Shown: positions 13,691 to 20,302 of the stretch, piece by piece
Position numbering within the stretch: the first letter of the stretch is position 1
How the letters are laid out: each line of letters opens with the position of its first letter
Virus record (IMG/VR): IMGVR_UViG_3300031250_000171
Coordinates: 1 to 37,238 of that record
Length of the DNA: 37,238 nt
Origin: a virus
Strand: one strand, 5' to 3'
Position numbers and translations under genes: made by a program
The notes under the pieces: model-generated
Seen by the model: the letters and a program-made list of their open reading frames with translations, nothing else
Told to the model about the DNA's origin: nothing
Databases searched by the model: none

Positions 13691-14791
13691 GTGAATACCT
13701 CCCGCGACCAGCATGATATGCCCCTCGCCGTAGTTTCGATCTCAGGCGGCAAAGACAGCACCGCCACGGCGATACTCGCAATCGAGCGGTACGGCCGCGA
13801 GAACTGCCGCTTCGTCACGGCCGATACCGGACATGAGCACGAGGTGACGATCGACTATGTCACCAACTACCTGCCTGCGGCGCTGGGGGTAACGATCGAC
13901 GTGGTGAAGGCGGATTTCACTGTCGACATTGCGCGGAAGCGTAGGTTCGTCGCCGAGAAGTGGGCGCCTGATCTGATTTCCGGACGACGCGGAAAATGGG
14001 TCCGGGTGGCGGCCGATGTCAAAACGCCGATGCCGGCACCCCCAGCAGACCCGTACCGCGGCTCAAAGGCTGACGGCTGGGTGTGGTCTCCGGCCCGGCG
14101 TCCGATGGCGCCCGCGGAAGCCGAGGCGATCGTCGTTCGGGCGCTGGGGGCGCTTCATCCGACCGGCATTCCCTTCCTCGATCTGTGCTTGATGAAGGGG
14201 CGCTTCCCGTCCCGGAAGGCCCAGTTCTGCACCGAATTTTTGAAGCGTAAACCCCTCGACGCATACCTCAAGGCGCTGCTCGATCAGGGATACGAGGCCG
14301 AAAGCTGGCAGGGCGTGCGGCGCGACGAGAGCCTTTCCCGCCGCCACGTACTCGACCGGGAATACCGGCCCGAGGGATGGTGGATCGAGCGGCCAATTGC
14401 CTCATGGACGGCTGACCAGGTCTTCGCGCTGATGACGGCGCACGGGATCAAGCCGAACCCGCTGTACCGATGGGGGTGCAAGCGGGTGGGCTGCTGGACC
14501 TGCATCAACTGCGGGAAGGACGAAGTGGGCGTCTTGGGCCAGCGCACGCCGCTGCATGTCGTCCGCATTCGGACTTGGGAGCGGCTGGTTGGGGCGGCCT
14601 CGAAGCGCGGCTTTTCCGCCCTCCTGCACCACGCCGATGGTGAGGGCGGTGACGCCGAGTTCGCTTACCAGCACTGCAACATCGACTCAATGATCGCATG
14701 GGCGAAGACGTCTCGCGGCGGCCGCCAGTTCGACATGCTGCGCACCGCTCCACCGCCTGCCTGCACGTCCGTTTACGGGCTGTGTGAATGA
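13691..14791 (+). CDS. PAPS-reductase-like PP-loop protein
   Basis: The PP-loop SISGGKDSTA (13735-13764) places this in the adenylyl-PPi hydrolase/PAPS reductase family. Further family blocks are LDLCLMKGRFPSRKAQFCTEFLKRKP, QGVRRDESLSRR, PIASWTADQVFALMTAHGIKPNPLYRWGCKRVGC and the cysteine cluster CWTCINCGK. Phage members of this group are widespread; their substrate is unproven, with proposals including sulfur-dependent DNA modification (DndC is a relative). The start is uncertain. GTG 13691 has an AGGG 8 nt upstream (366 residues); ATG 13718 lacks a ribosome-binding site; a frame is open from 13634. It opens an accessory block. Confidence 0.85.
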   Translation: MNTSRDQHDMPLAVVSISGGKDSTATAILAIERYGRENCRFVTADTGHEHEVTIDYVTNYLPAALGVTIDVVKADFTVDIARKRRFVAEKWAPDLISGRRGKWVRVAADVKTPMPAPPADPYRGSKADGWVWSPARRPMAPAEAEAIVVRALGALHPTGIPFLDLCLMKGRFPSRKAQFCTEFLKRKPLDAYLKALLDQGYEAESWQGVRRDESLSRRHVLDREYRPEGWWIERPIASWTADQVFALMTAHGIKPNPLYRWGCKRVGCWTCINCGKDEVGVLGQRTPLHVVRIRTWERLVGAASKRGFSALLHHADGEGGDAEFAYQHCNIDSMIAWAKTSRGGRQFDMLRTAPPPACTSVYGLCE

Positions 14792-14858
14792 CCACAGCCA
14801 CAACCCTGAACACCTCGGTTACACGGTGACGTTGCGTAACCATAAAAGGACCCGTTAC

Positions 14859-15146
14859 ATGGACCTTTTCAACGATCGCGTACTTCTCGATCTCGCTTCC
14901 AAGGCCACCGCCGACGCCATGAGCGCCATTCGGCGGACCATAGATTTGGCCGACAACGTCGACCATTGGGCAGCGATCTACCTTTACGTGGCCGGCGCGG
15001 TGATAGCCGCTGCGGGCGGAACTTTCGCAGCGGCCCAAGACATCGACAAAGAAGAGGCGACCGAAGCCGTGCTTTCTCTTCTCCACGACCTGATGACAGA
15101 CAATACCGGCGTGTTCGATCGGATCAAAGCCATGGCGGAGGCGTGA
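14859..15146 (+). CDS. Hypothetical protein with possible membrane segment
   Basis: The ATG at 14859 follows AAAGGA at good spacing; an upstream in-frame ATG at 14784 overlaps the preceding gene but has no clear ribosome-binding site. The 95-residue product is helical (LLDLASKATADAMSAIRRTIDLADNVDHWAAIYLYVAGAVIAAAGG), with an apolar Ala-rich stretch that may be a membrane helix, and ends in an acidic helix. No family is recognised. A small inverted repeat (GGTTAC 14817-14822, GTAACC 14836-14841) lies just upstream. Confidence 0.5.
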   Translation: MDLFNDRVLLDLASKATADAMSAIRRTIDLADNVDHWAAIYLYVAGAVIAAAGGTFAAAQDIDKEEATEAVLSLLHDLMTDNTGVFDRIKAMAEA

Positions 15147-15259
15147 CGAAGCACTGGAGCAGTCTGATCAATTTCACTGACCTCGGTCTAGTTGACCCGA
15201 TGCGGAACTATGAAGCGGAGCATTTTGCGGAAGATGCAAATTGCTCGGAGGAAATCGAA

Positions 15260-15514
15260 ATGTTGACGACCGAAGATATCAAAATAGATCGCGCCACGGC
15301 GCCGGGCCGGGCCGCCAGGGCGGAGGCCGAAGTCGAGCGGCTGCGTGTCGACGCAGGCCGGTACCGGTGGCTCCGGTCGAGGAACGCGGACACGATCGAC
15401 CGGGGCGGGGTATTCGCCGGCAAGACGCCGGATAACCTGATCCTGACCGAGGTCGACCTCGACCAAGCGATCGACGCGGCCATGGCGCAGACGTCCGAGC
15501 CGGTGGGGGCGTGA
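15260..15514 (+). CDS. Small conserved phage protein (DxxRYRWLR type)
   Basis: The ATG at 15260 has a strong GGAGG 8 nt upstream; a GTG at 15143 in the same frame would add 39 residues that look less protein-like. The 84-residue product contains RLRVDAGRYRWLRSRNADTIDRGGVF and ends LTEVDLDQAIDAAMAQ. This pattern is common in small hypothetical proteins of proteobacterial phages and prophages. The function is unknown. Confidence 0.65.
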   Translation: MLTTEDIKIDRATAPGRAARAEAEVERLRVDAGRYRWLRSRNADTIDRGGVFAGKTPDNLILTEVDLDQAIDAAMAQTSEPVGA

Positions 15515-15516
15515 CG

Positions 15517-16044
15517 ATGAACATTCCTCGCCTCGCCCTCAGCGTCCGCCAGCCGTGGGCCTGGGCTATCGCCGCTGGTCACAAGGACGTGGAGAACCGC
15601 TCGACCTTCGCCGTCAGTAAGGCCGGCTTCGACGCCCGGCCGGTGGCGATCCACGCGGCCAAGGGCATGACCATCGACGAGTACGACGACGCGGCTGAAT
15701 TCATGCAGCGCCTCGGCGTCGATTGCCCCCGGCCGGACGCCCTGGTGCGCGGGGCGATCATCGGCGCCGCCATGGTGACGGCCGTCGTGCGCGAGTGCGA
15801 CAGCCCGTGGTTTTTCGGCCCGCGCGGATTGCTGCTTGCCGACCGCCGCCAGGTATCTCCGATCCCTGCCGTTGGGGCGCTGGGCTACTTCGAGTGGCGC
15901 GCGAGCGGCCAGGTCGCCGACCCGCTGCCGTGGATGGTGGCGTGGCCGGACGAGCACCGGAGAGCACGGCGCGCGGTCGCTGATCTCCCCAAGCCGGCGG
16001 CCGACGTCCCGTTGCTCGACCGCCTTAATGATAAATCCTGCTGA
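15517..16044 (+). CDS. ASCH domain protein
   Basis: The N-terminus ALSVRQPWAWAIAAGHKDVENRS is the typical ASCH signature. It is followed by PVAIHAAKGM, GAIIGAAMVTAVVRE and WFFGPRGLLLADRRQV, which fit the PUA-like beta barrel. ASCH domains bind RNA or modified nucleotides, and some members hydrolyse N4-acetylcytidine or act as ribonucleases. The protein has 175 residues, with a polar C-terminal tail. An in-frame GTG start 6 nt upstream overlaps the previous stop. It closes the rightward accessory block. Confidence 0.85.
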   Translation: MNIPRLALSVRQPWAWAIAAGHKDVENRSTFAVSKAGFDARPVAIHAAKGMTIDEYDDAAEFMQRLGVDCPRPDALVRGAIIGAAMVTAVVRECDSPWFFGPRGLLLADRRQVSPIPAVGALGYFEWRASGQVADPLPWMVAWPDEHRRARRAVADLPKPAADVPLLDRLNDKSC

Positions 16045-16075
16045 ACTTGGTCAAATGGAGACCAATGTTATGACG

Positions 16076-16483
16076 CTATTGCCGCGGTTGCGCCTCGGTG
16101 CGCTCGGAACTGACGCCGGATGCGGCACCCATGCCGGTACCCATGGTGCTGGCGCTCGCGGAATAATTCTTCAGCTTGCCATCCTTGCCGAACATCAGGG
16201 AGACGCCATTCGATTTGATGTCGGCGCCGCCTACGAACACGCCGACGAACGGGATGAAAGTTTCCGGCCGGGTGGTGACCTGGGCATACGAATACGTCGC
16301 CATCCGGGTCCCCTGGGATGTGACAGTGGACGACGTCGGCTGGCCGAGAAGGGCTACCATGTCGCTCCAGGTTGTTTCACCGACCTTCAACTGTGCGATC
16401 TGCTGTTCGGTCACCTTGGCTCCGGAGGTGGCGCAGCCGACGAGAATGGCGGCGGCAAGTGCAGCAATCAGAACGTGACGCAT
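16076..16483 (-). CDS. BamE/SmpA-like lipoprotein, minus-strand moron
   Basis: This 135-residue protein has a lipoprotein signal peptide with lipobox LVGC (MRHVLIAALAAAILVGCATSG; lipidated C17). The mature part has the SmpA/BamE-like pattern QQIAQLKVGETTWSDMVALLGQPTSSTVTSQGTRMATYSYAQV, then beta strands and a Ser/Gly-rich tail. The outer or inner membrane is the expected place. It is transcribed against the phage operons, between the accessory block and the late activator, which is typical of a gene expressed in the lysogen. Known phage lipoproteins of this sort include exclusion and serum-resistance factors; the role here is unproven. Confidence 0.8.
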   Translation of the reverse strand: MRHVLIAALAAAILVGCATSGAKVTEQQIAQLKVGETTWSDMVALLGQPTSSTVTSQGTRMATYSYAQVTTRPETFIPFVGVFVGGADIKSNGVSLMFGKDGKLKNYSASASTMGTGMGAASGVSSERTEAQPRQ

Positions 16484-16557
16484 GGTGACCCCCTGTCGAT
16501 GGACGCCGGAACAATGCGCGTTTTGCGGGCGCCCGTCGAGTCGTTCGTGAGGTGCTC

Positions 16558-16956
16558 ATGACCGAATTCGATACCCGCCACCTGCCCGGCATCCTGGGCG
16601 AGCTGGCCCGGCGGGGCCATGGCGGCGCCGCCCTCGTTCTTGCGCACAGGTGGGGCGGGACCAAGCGTTACATTTCGGCGCGGCCGGGATCGGCTCTGGT
16701 CGACCTCATCGGGGCCAAGGCAGCCGCCATCGTCGCCGTTCTCTGCGGCGGCGGCGATCACGACATTCCGCGCGCGGCGGTGTTGGACGAATTGAAGACG
16801 AAGATCCTGACCCATCCCGGCACCACCCGCGAAACCGCCATTGCCTTGGGCTGCCATGAGCGGTATGTCCGGATGGTGCGCAATTCTGGCGGCGGCATTC
16901 CTGCTCCCCGTCAGCGCCCGGTCGACACGCGCCAGCTGTCGCTGCTCGACCTCTAG
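16558..16956 (+). CDS. Probable Mor/C-like late transcription activator
   Basis: This 132-residue protein ends in a helix-turn-helix (TRETAIALGCHERYVRMVRN). Before it lies a GGTKRYISARPGSALVDLIGAKAAAIVAVLCGGGDHDIPRA segment that follows the Mor/C dimerisation-domain pattern, with its G-G-x-x-Y-I and I-P motifs. In Mu, Mor and C activate the middle and late promoters. Position supports the call: it is the last gene before the lysis cassette, and a palindromic element overlaps its stop and recurs at 25098. The start ATG follows GAGG; a GTG lies 6 nt upstream. Likeness is moderate. Confidence 0.6.
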   Translation: MTEFDTRHLPGILGELARRGHGGAALVLAHRWGGTKRYISARPGSALVDLIGAKAAAIVAVLCGGGDHDIPRAAVLDELKTKILTHPGTTRETAIALGCHERYVRMVRNSGGGIPAPRQRPVDTRQLSLLDL

Positions 16957-16979
16957 CGGAACCCGTTCCGCGCGGACCC
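16956..16979 (+). promoter_or_regulatory. Candidate late promoter/activator site 1
   Basis: GCGGAACCCGTTCCGC (16956-16971) is a perfect palindrome with 7-bp arms. It is followed by GCGGACCC. The same 24-nt unit recurs at 25098-25121 with one mismatch. It overlaps the stop of the activator-like gene and lies 57 bp before the endolysin start. TACCCT at 16996-17001 could be the -10. I infer a binding site for the Mor/C-like protein. Confidence 0.6.
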
Positions 16980-17035
16980 AATCCCTGGCCACCCCTACCC
17001 TCGGCGCAGTCAATTCCGACGGTCGAGGGTTTCCC

Positions 17036-17527
17036 GTGCCTGCATCATCCGTTTCTGAGAACCCGCGCATCGTCGCCCAGACCCTGTGGGGAGAGGCCCG
17101 CGGCGAGGGCGATGCCGGCATTGCGGCAGTCGCCGCGGTGATCGCCAACCGCGCCACCGCCGCCGCCCGCTACCACGCGCGCTACAACCATTTTCACCCG
17201 CTCTATGGCGATGGCACCCTTGCCGCCGCCTGCCTGGTCAACTTCCACAGCACCTGGCAATTCACCTGCTGGTCGCCCGACGACCCCAACCGCGCCAAGC
17301 TCGACGCGGTGACCGAGGCCGACCCGACCTTCGCCCACTGCCTGGTCGTCGCAGAGGCAGCCATCGCCGGCAAGATCGCCGACCCCACCGGCGGAGCGGT
17401 CAACTACCTCGATCCGGTCGCCACCCAGAAGCTGTATGGCCACCTTCCCGGTTGGACCGCGTCGATGCGCGAGACCGCCCGCATCGGCCGGCACGTCTTC
17501 TATGCCGACAAGGGGCGCCCGGCATGA
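17036..17527 (+). CDS. Cell wall hydrolase (SleB/hydrolase_2 type), endolysin
   Basis: This 163-residue protein matches the cell-wall hydrolase family: RIVAQTLWGEARGEGDAGIAAVAAVIANRA, then FHSTWQFTCWSPDDPNRAKL, GGAVNYLDPVATQKLYGHLPGW and IGRHVFYAD. The probable catalytic glutamate is in WGEARGEG. The GTG at 17036 follows GAGGG at good spacing and is chosen over upstream starts that lie within the preceding gene. It degrades peptidoglycan at lysis. There is no signal peptide, so it needs a holin. It opens the lysis cassette downstream of late site 1. Confidence 0.85.
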   Translation: MPASSVSENPRIVAQTLWGEARGEGDAGIAAVAAVIANRATAAARYHARYNHFHPLYGDGTLAAACLVNFHSTWQFTCWSPDDPNRAKLDAVTEADPTFAHCLVVAEAAIAGKIADPTGGAVNYLDPVATQKLYGHLPGWTASMRETARIGRHVFYADKGRPA

Positions 17528-17607
17528 CGGCCCTGCTGATCCTGCTCGCCGCCCTTGTCATCTACAGCGGCCTGGCGCCGCTGGCGATCCGTTCCAACCG
17601 CCCGTAA
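17524..17607 (+). CDS. Tiny membrane protein (27 aa)
   Basis: An ATG overlaps the endolysin stop by 4 nt and encodes MTALLILLAALVIYSGLAPL plus a short basic tail: one membrane helix and little else. It ends 12 nt before the next gene. Its place between endolysin and the holin-like gene suggests a lysis role, which is inference. Confidence 0.4.
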   Translation: MTALLILLAALVIYSGLAPLAIRSNRP

Positions 17608-17619
17608 GGAGCCCGTCAG

Positions 17620-18168
17620 ATGCCGCTCAAAGGCTACCGGACCCTGCTGTTCAACCTGGTTCTCGCCATCGGCGCCATCGCCGGCCATGCCATCGCCCCC
17701 GACCAGGCCGCCCATGCGGTCGACCTGGCGCTGATGCTCGGCGGCGCCGCCGGCAACATCGGCCTGCGCCTGATCACCACCACGCCGTTCGGCAAGGCGG
17801 TGGTCGACTCGGCCGAGCGCTTCATCCAGTTGCGTCCCGACGCAGTCGAGGAGATCAACGACGCCGTCACCGCCGCGTTTGCCGCCCACGGCACGCCGCT
17901 GGTGGCCATGCCGGCGGGGGCGCCCGATACCGACCTGGTCGCGCTGGCTCAGTCGATCACCGGCATGCGGGCCACCATCGAGGGCGTGCACGCCCAGATG
18001 GCCGGCGCGCTCACCGCCGCCCAGGCGCAGGTCGCCGCCGCCATGCCGGCGCTTCCCAATACCCCCCGAGAGCAAACCCAGGGGGCGGCTGCGATCCTGC
18101 AGCCGCCCCAGCCGGAGCCCGGGCCGTCCGCTTCCCCGCCGGCCGCAGTGGTCGTCGTCCAGCCCTAG
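17620..18168 (+). CDS. Holin-like membrane protein
   Basis: This 182-residue protein has two N-terminal apolar segments (LLFNLVLAIGAIAGHAIA and AVDLALMLGGAAGNIGLRLI), followed by helical regions and a proline-rich C-terminus. Its position right after the endolysin supports a holin or holin-associated role. The long soluble tail is unusual for a holin. AAGGAG lies upstream of the ATG. Confidence 0.6.
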   Translation: MPLKGYRTLLFNLVLAIGAIAGHAIAPDQAAHAVDLALMLGGAAGNIGLRLITTTPFGKAVVDSAERFIQLRPDAVEEINDAVTAAFAAHGTPLVAMPAGAPDTDLVALAQSITGMRATIEGVHAQMAGALTAAQAQVAAAMPALPNTPREQTQGAAAILQPPQPEPGPSASPPAAVVVVQP

Positions 18169-18176
18169 GAGCCGCC

Positions 18177-18635
18177 ATGTCGCGCTTTTTCGCCCTCGCC
18201 CTTTGCGTAGTCCTCGCCTCCTCCCTGCTCGCCGCCTGCGCCTCGCCGCCGGCCGGCGCGCCGCCGCCCTCGGCCAAGGCCATCCTGTTCGATGTCGAGG
18301 CCGGGTTCACCGGCGCCGCGGTTACGGCCGCCGCCTACGTCTCGCTCCCGTCCTGCGACGGGCCGGCGGCGCCGAAGGTGTGCAAGGATTCCGCCATCGC
18401 AGCCAAGGTCGCCCTCGGCATCGATTCCGCCAAGGCAGCGCTGAGCACCGCCGAGACGCTGGTTCTCGGATGTTCCGCCGTCCAGTACGTCGCCGCCACG
18501 GCGACGCCGCCGGCTGCATCCTGCGGCCAGCCGGTGGCCGACCAGACCGCCCAGAACCAGGCGATCACCGCGGCCCAGGCCGCGATCGACGCCCTGCAGG
18601 CGGCACTCCCGATCCTCCAGAAAGTGGAGAACTGA
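18177..18635 (+). CDS. Lysis-cassette lipoprotein
   Basis: This 152-residue protein has a lipoprotein signal peptide (FALALCVVLASSLLAACASPP; lipobox LAAC). The mature part is Ala-rich and helical, with four further cysteines, two of them in LPSCDGPAAPKVCKDS. Its place between a holin-like gene and another small membrane protein suggests an outer-membrane spanin role, but it is longer than Rz1-type spanins and lacks the proline-rich form. An AGGAG ribosome-binding site precedes the ATG. Confidence 0.6.
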   Translation: MSRFFALALCVVLASSLLAACASPPAGAPPPSAKAILFDVEAGFTGAAVTAAAYVSLPSCDGPAAPKVCKDSAIAAKVALGIDSAKAALSTAETLVLGCSAVQYVAATATPPAASCGQPVADQTAQNQAITAAQAAIDALQAALPILQKVEN

Positions 18636-18637
18636 TC

Positions 18638-18868
18638 ATGTTGGCATTCCTGGCGGCAATCGCCGCGATCGTCCAGACCCTGTCCCCTCTGATCCCGACG
18701 GTGGTCGGCGTCGCCGGCACCATCAAGCAGCTGTTCGACCTCGGCAGCCAGGTGGTGGCGTCCGGCGCGGACCCCAGCCACGACCAGTGGGCGGCCCTGG
18801 TGGCGCTCCAGACCAACGCCCTGGCTCAGGTCCATGCGGGCGGCAATCAGCCGGTGGCCGGTGCCTGA
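18638..18868 (+). CDS. Small membrane protein of the lysis region
   Basis: This 76-residue protein begins MLAFLAAIAAIVQTLSPLIP, with a further apolar stretch (TVVGVAGTIKQLFDLGSQVV) and a polar C-terminal helix. It starts 2 nt after the lipoprotein stop and overlaps the next gene by 8 nt. It may work with the lysis proteins. No family is recognised. Confidence 0.55.
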   Translation: MLAFLAAIAAIVQTLSPLIPTVVGVAGTIKQLFDLGSQVVASGADPSHDQWAALVALQTNALAQVHAGGNQPVAGA

Positions 18869-19070
18869 CTTCGTCGACCACGCGGCCGAGCGGGAACAGG
18901 CGGACCGGGATGATGCCCTGGCCCGCCACCGCGCCCGGCCGCGCCCGGCAGGCGACAGCGCCTATTCCTGCCGCTCGTGCGGCGAACGCATTCCCGAGGC
19001 GCGCCGCCAGGCGGTGCCGGGGACAAATGTCTGCGGGTTCTGCGCCCGCCAGCTGACGGGGCCAAGATGA
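18861..19070 (+). CDS. TraR/DksA-type zinc-finger protein
   Basis: This 69-residue protein starts at a GTG (MPDFVDHAAEREQADRDDALARHR) and carries a complete DksA/TraR zinc finger: C37-x2-C40 and C58-x2-C61 with the usual CGERIPEARRQAVPG linker. TraR-like proteins bind the RNA polymerase secondary channel and mimic ppGpp/DksA. Short phage versions are common in this position of Mu-like genomes. The N-terminal helix keeps an acidic DxxDxA-like stretch (ADRDDALA). Confidence 0.85.
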   Translation: MPDFVDHAAEREQADRDDALARHRARPRPAGDSAYSCRSCGERIPEARRQAVPGTNVCGFCARQLTGPR

Positions 19071-19450
19071 CGCACGCGGAACTGATCGAACTGGCCAGGC
19101 TAGCGCTGGAATTCCTCGGTGCCCTGTCCGCCGTGGCGCTGGCCTTCCTCGGCGTCGCCCACCGCTCGCTGTTGCGGGAGGTGGCCACCAAGGCCGAGTT
19201 GGAGAAATTCAAGGTCGAGCACGGCGTGGAACACGACAATCTCGTCACGCGGCTTGCGGAGGGGGAATCCCGCTTCGCCCGCATGGAAATCCTGCTGGGC
19301 AACATGCCGACCAAGGATGAAGTGGCACAGCTCAAGATCCAGATGGAGCGCCTCACCGGCGACATCCGTGTGGCCGCCGCCATCCTCCAGCGGGTCGAGC
19401 AGCCGATGCGGGCCATCACCGAGGGCGCCCTGGCAGAGGTGATGAAATGA
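19067..19450 (+). CDS. DUF2730 family phage protein
   Basis: This 127-residue protein has an N-terminal membrane helix (ALEFLGALSAVALAFLGVAH) and then a coiled-coil body with the MPTKDEVAQLKIQMERLTGDIRVAAAILQRVEQPM pattern of DUF2730, the Mu gp25-like family. It lies in the conserved order before the gp26-like and DUF1804 genes. The molecular role is unknown. It is coupled by 4-nt overlaps on both sides. Confidence 0.8.
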   Translation: MTHAELIELARLALEFLGALSAVALAFLGVAHRSLLREVATKAELEKFKVEHGVEHDNLVTRLAEGESRFARMEILLGNMPTKDEVAQLKIQMERLTGDIRVAAAILQRVEQPMRAITEGALAEVMK

Positions 19451-19794
19451 CCAACACCCGCACCATCCTAGAGGAATCGATCCGCCTGGCGATGTTGAGG
19501 TTCCTGGTTGAGGACGCCGACTACTCGCACAACACCAGTGTCCTTCAGGATCTGCTGGAGACCATCGGCTTCGCCATGAGCCGCGACCAAGTCGACACCC
19601 TGTGCGCCTGGCTGGCCGAACAGGGCCTGGTCACCGTGGAACTGGTCGGCAAGGTCAAGGTGGCGAAGTTGACCAACCGCGGCGCCGACGTCGCCTTGGG
19701 GCGCGCCCGGGTTCCCGGCGTTAAACGGCCGTCGCCCTCCGAGATCATGGCCGCCGCTTCTAACGCGGCGCTCGGCATTCTCGGCGGCGGCTGA
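19447..19794 (+). CDS. Mu gp26-like protein
   Basis: This 115-residue protein contains a winged-helix-like region: ESIRLAMLRFLVEDADY and LLETIGFAMSRDQVDTLCAWLAEQGLVTVE. It is typical of the small protein between DUF2730 and DUF1804 in Mu-like phages. The C-terminus is Gly/Ala-rich. Its role is unknown, possibly in DNA packaging or regulation. Confidence 0.75.
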   Translation: MTNTRTILEESIRLAMLRFLVEDADYSHNTSVLQDLLETIGFAMSRDQVDTLCAWLAEQGLVTVELVGKVKVAKLTNRGADVALGRARVPGVKRPSPSEIMAAASNAALGILGGG

Positions 19795-19797
19795 TCC

Positions 19798-20298
19798 ATG
19801 GCCCACCCGCCGGAAACCAAGACTGCGGTGCGCACCGCCTATGTCAGGGAACGCCTGCCCCTGGACGAGGCCGCAACGCGGTCGGGAGTGCCGGTCGATA
19901 CGGCACGCAAGTGGAAGCGCGCGGCCGAGTCCGGCGGCGATGACTGGGACAAGGCGCGGGCCGCCCACTCGCTCACCCAGGCCGGCACCGGCGCGATCGT
20001 TCAGCTGGTTCTCGCCGATTACCTTGCACTGCACCAGGCCACCGTCGAGGGCTTGAGGGAAGACGCATCCATCCCGGCGCTGTCGCGCGCCGAGGCGATG
20101 AGCCGCCTGGCCGACGCTTTCACCAAGACCATGGCCGCCGCTGCCAAGGCAGCCCCCGAACTGGGCCGCTTCGCCGTCGCCAGCGAATTGCTGGCCGACC
20201 TGGCCGGCTTCGTGCGCAACCGCTTCCCCGCCCATGCCGGCGCCTTGGCCGAAATCCTGGAGCCGTTCGCTCTGGAGATGGCCCGGAAATACGGATAG
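19798..20298 (+). CDS. DUF1804 protein, probable small terminase subunit (Mu gp27)
   Basis: This 166-residue protein starts with an HTH (KTAVRTAYVRERLPLDEAATRSGVPVDTARKWKR) and continues with the GDDWDKARAAHSLTQAG motif typical of DUF1804, then helices. In Mu the corresponding gene lies just before the large terminase gene, as here, and is taken as the small terminase that recognises phage DNA for headful packaging. Confidence 0.85.
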   Translation: MAHPPETKTAVRTAYVRERLPLDEAATRSGVPVDTARKWKRAAESGGDDWDKARAAHSLTQAGTGAIVQLVLADYLALHQATVEGLREDASIPALSRAEAMSRLADAFTKTMAAAAKAAPELGRFAVASELLADLAGFVRNRFPAHAGALAEILEPFALEMARKYG

Positions 20299-20302
20299 GC
20301 CG

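Noticed and set aside
14817-14841. GGTTAC/GTAACC inverted repeat as a terminator or operator
   Set aside because: Six-bp arms with a 13-nt loop and no T-run; chance is likely at this length.
12941-16044. Gin-type invertible segment near the serine recombinase
   Set aside because: I found no pair of inverted crossover-like sites around the gene and the tail-tip genes are 20 kb away.
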